24,868 nt of DNA from CALZIK01 sp046756565. GTDB taxonomy: Bacteria; Acidobacteriota; Thermoanaerobaculia; Multivoradales; JAHEKO01. The notes beneath the pieces are model-generated. The model was not told the DNA's origin, did no database searches, and saw nothing but the letters and a program-made list of their open reading frames with translations. The position numbers and the translations under genes were made by a program. Shown piece by piece: positions 23,414-24,868 of this stretch; the stretch's first letter is position 1, and each line of letters opens with the position of its first letter. The stretch spans positions 1 through 24,868 of the forward strand of contig JBHHWO010000069.1 in assembly GCA_046756565.1 (NCBI GenBank), given 5' to 3'.

Positions 23414-23488
23414 TGGTGGGAGGTGAGGGATTTGAACCCCCGACCCTCTGCGTGTAAAGCAGATGCTCTCCCACTGAGCTAACCTCCC
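23414..23488 (-). tRNA. tRNA-Val (TAC)
   Basis: The 75-nt minus-strand cloverleaf has acceptor GGGAGGT/ACCTCCC, D arm GCTC/GAGC, anticodon arm TCTGC-TTTACAC-GCAGA with TAC, and T arm GGGGG-TTCAAAT-CCCTC. Discriminator A and CCA are encoded. It is transcribed first, before tRNA-Asp and rpmG. Confidence 0.96.
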
Positions 23489-23505
23489 CTCGCCGGAGGC
23501 GCTCA

Positions 23506-23534
23506 ATACTACGGATGGGCCGCAGCGAAGTCAA
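23506..23534 (-). promoter_or_regulatory. Promoter of the tRNA-Val / tRNA-Asp / rpmG unit
   Basis: TTGACT (23529-23534) and TAGTAT (23506-23511) on the minus strand are separated by 17 nt. The expected start is 10-12 nt before tRNA-Val. It shares the -35 box with the tRNA-Phe promoter. Confidence 0.6.
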
Positions 23535-23557
23535 CGACGCGGCTGGCGAGGCCCGAA

Positions 23558-23571
23558 TGTTCCATGAAACA
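23558..23571. promoter_or_regulatory. Near-palindrome upstream of sodA
   Basis: TGTTCCATGAAACA is symmetric apart from one base pair (12 of 14). It lies in the 164-bp divergent gap between tRNA-Val and sodA, and could bind a dimeric regulator of sodA. No family is assigned. Confidence 0.3.
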
Positions 23572-23652
23572 ATCGGCGCTCGTTGAATCGCCGGCACCGG
23601 CCAGGACCGAAACCGGTCCGACGCAACGCCGAGCTGGCCAGAAGGAGACACG

Positions 23653-24255
23653 ATGCACGAAGTACCCGAGCTCTCATACAGCTACGACGCGCTCGAGCCC
23701 CACATCGATGCGCGCACGATGGAGATCCACCATTCCAAGCACCACGCCGCCTACGTAACCAACCTCAACAAGGCGCTCGAGGGCCATGACGAGCTCGCGG
23801 CCAAGTCCGTCGACGACCTGCTGCGCGACATGGGTTCCGTACCCGAGAAGATCCGCGGCGCGGTCCGGAACCACGGCGGCGGCCACGCCAACCACGCCCT
23901 GTTCTGGGCGACCATGAGCCCCTCCGGAGGCGGCGAGCCCGGTGGCGGACTGGCGGACGCCATCGCCCGCGACTTCGGCGGCTTCGACGACTTCAAATCA
24001 GCGATGACCCAGGCTGCGGCGACGCTGTTCGGCTCCGGCTGGGGCTGGCTGGTCCAGAACGGAGACGGCAAGCTCGAGGTCGCACAGCGCTCCAATCAGG
24101 ACAGTCCCCTCATGGACGGCCTGACACCCCTTCTCGGGGTCGACGTCTGGGAGCATGCCTACTACCTCAACTACCAGAATCGTCGGCCGGACTACCTCGC
24201 CGCCTGGTGGAACGTCGTCGACTGGGAAGCGGTCTCCAGCCGATTCGGGAGCTGA
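23653..24255 (+). CDS. sodA: Superoxide dismutase, Mn-type
   Basis: 200 residues, with AAGGAG (23642-23647) 5-6 nt before ATG. It disproportionates superoxide to hydrogen peroxide and oxygen. Metal ligands are His26 (MEIHHSKHH), His81 (GGHANHALFW), Asp164 and His168 (GVDVWEHAYY). The Gly-rich GGGHANH and the Gln in RSNQDSPLMDG (Gln149) are the residues that distinguish Mn-type from Fe-type enzymes (which carry Gln at the first site and a different segment at the second), so manganese is the likely metal. No export signal is seen, so it is cytoplasmic. It stands alone, followed by an AT-rich gap and a regulator gene on the same strand. Confidence 0.93.
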   Translation: MHEVPELSYSYDALEPHIDARTMEIHHSKHHAAYVTNLNKALEGHDELAAKSVDDLLRDMGSVPEKIRGAVRNHGGGHANHALFWATMSPSGGGEPGGGLADAIARDFGGFDDFKSAMTQAAATLFGSGWGWLVQNGDGKLEVAQRSNQDSPLMDGLTPLLGVDVWEHAYYLNYQNRRPDYLAAWWNVVDWEAVSSRFGS

Positions 24256-24303
24256 CAGAGCCTCCGATTCTTTAGAAGCGCGTCAGTTTTTCTGAAAAAA
24301 CGT

Positions 24304-24324
24304 CACTATTTGTGACAAATAGTG
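24304..24324. promoter_or_regulatory. Perfect 9+3+9 palindrome, candidate operator
   Basis: Arms CACTATTTG (24304-24312) and CAAATAGTG (24316-24324) are exact reverse complements around TGA. No T-run follows, so a terminator for sodA is less likely than a protein binding site. The size fits an ArsR-family or other dimeric repressor. Confidence 0.5.
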
Positions 24325-24416
24325 GCTCAAGTGCCATTCGATTCTTGTTTTGTGCCGACACACAGAGGCTCGACGATCGTGAGCAAATGAGGTGTAAGTC
24401 TTTGAATCTTCGCTAG

Positions 24417-24432
24417 ATGCAGATATTTGCAT
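24417..24432. promoter_or_regulatory. Second palindrome overlapping a possible -10 region
   Basis: ATGCAGATATTTGCAT is symmetric except for one base pair (14 of 16) and contains ATATTT. It lies 59 bp before the ArsR-family start, so autoregulation by that protein is plausible. Confidence 0.4.
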
Positions 24433-24490
24433 GGGGGCGCCGGTACACCCTTTCGACGACTGGCATATCCGTTGCCCTTAAGAGGAGGTC

Positions 24491-24868
24491 ATGAATCACC
24501 GACTTCCCTCCCCCTCGAACCGCAGATTGTCCGCCGTTCCCATGAACCCGGCGCCCGAGGTTGCATTCGCAGCCGGCGGCCGGGAGCTCGACAAGTTCTT
24601 CAAAGCGCTATCGGACCGGACCCGGCGCAGCATTCTCCACTTGCTGCAGCGGCGTGAGCTCTCCGTCGGAGAAATCGTCGACAACTTCAACCTCTCCCAG
24701 CCCACCATCTCGCGGCACCTTTCCGTCCTCAAGGAAGCGCGCCTGGTCACGGACCGCCGCAACGGCCAGCACGTGATGTACCGGCTCTCCGGGGACGCCC
24801 TGGCTCGATCCGCCGGCAAGTTCTTCGTCCACTTCGACGACTGCCAGGATCTCCTGACGCGCGACTAG
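24491..24868 (+). CDS. ArsR/SmtB-family winged-helix repressor
   Basis: 125 residues; the TAG stop is the last codon of the window. The winged-helix domain lies at ~32-100: LDKFFKALSDRTRRSILHLLQRRELSVGEIVDNFNLSQPTISRHLSVLKEARLVTDRRNGQHVMYRLS. The recognition helix is SQPTISRHLSVLKEA. The metal-binding CxC of ArsR/SmtB (ELCVCDL position) is replaced by ELSVGEI, and the only Cys is near the end (DDCQDLL), so classical alpha3 metal sensing is unlikely; it resembles SdpR-type non-metal regulators. An excellent AGGAGGT sits only 1-2 nt before the first ATG, unusually close; the in-frame ATG at 24542 has no such site. Its target could be its own gene or sodA. Confidence 0.85.
   Translation: MNHRLPSPSNRRLSAVPMNPAPEVAFAAGGRELDKFFKALSDRTRRSILHLLQRRELSVGEIVDNFNLSQPTISRHLSVLKEARLVTDRRNGQHVMYRLSGDALARSAGKFFVHFDDCQDLLTRD

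Larger units (their letters stand above)
24256..24490. other. AT-rich regulatory gap between sodA and the ArsR-family gene
   Basis: Clearly AT-richer than the surroundings, with homopolymer tracts (ttttt and aaaaaa near 24287-24300) and two palindromes listed separately. A weak promoter candidate is TTGAAT (about 24402) with ATATTT (24423-24428), 15 nt apart. Confidence 0.5.

Overview
The window reads as GC-rich chromosomal DNA from a diderm (Gram-negative-type) bacterium. The support is a complete KDO/lipid A gene set, a LolA-type lipoprotein carrier, a Tat translocase and predicted lipoproteins. The gene style (KDO operon containing pyrG, S1 protease with CARDB-like repeats and a C-terminal beta module, stand-alone HDAC-like deacetylase) fits a deep-branching phylum such as Acidobacteriota. 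That placement is inference; no 16S rRNA gene is present.

Left part (1-5527) is accessory in character. It opens with a truncated metal-dependent amidohydrolase. Next come a small lipoprotein and a secreted trypsin-like protease that share a 34-residue block, a small CxxC/HTH-like protein, a membrane-anchored hypothetical protein, and an HNH-like treble-clef protein with an open-frame remnant after it. The block ends in a 434-nt gene-free stretch beside a tRNA-Phe gene, which has a strong promoter and an encoded CCA.

Middle part (6164-20906) is housekeeping. A plus-strand run holds a phospholipase C/S1 nuclease-like exported protein, purH, a lolA-like gene, an exported beta-sandwich protein and a long-chain polyprenyl diphosphate synthase. 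The synthase overlaps, tail to tail, a membrane-anchored rhamnosidase-like protein on the minus strand. The operon kdsB-pyrG-kdsA-kdsD-kdsC-lpxL then covers arabinose-5-phosphate formation, KDO-8-P synthesis and dephosphorylation, CTP supply, CMP-KDO activation and late lipid A acylation. Convergent to it is tatA-tatC, and divergent from tatA is a ctpA-like C-terminal processing protease.

Right part (20907-24868) starts with a 461-nt intergenic region carrying dispersed repeats (GTCATTCC...GGAATCCC type). On the minus strand follow an HDAC-like deacetylase, a sigma-70 family factor, a terminator, rpmG (cysteine-free L33; a 51-codon gene), tRNA-Asp(GTC) and tRNA-Val(TAC). On the plus strand are a Mn-type superoxide dismutase and an ArsR-family repressor whose stop codon is the last codon of the window. 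Two palindromes lie in the AT-rich sodA-arsR gap. Three minus-strand promoters share a TTGACT -35 box with a 17-nt spacer (tRNA-Phe, tRNA-Val, tatA).

The most novel-looking item is the lipoprotein/protease pair: an ungapped 34-residue match, with a 22-nt identical core, links the lipoprotein to the predicted propeptide of the adjacent protease.
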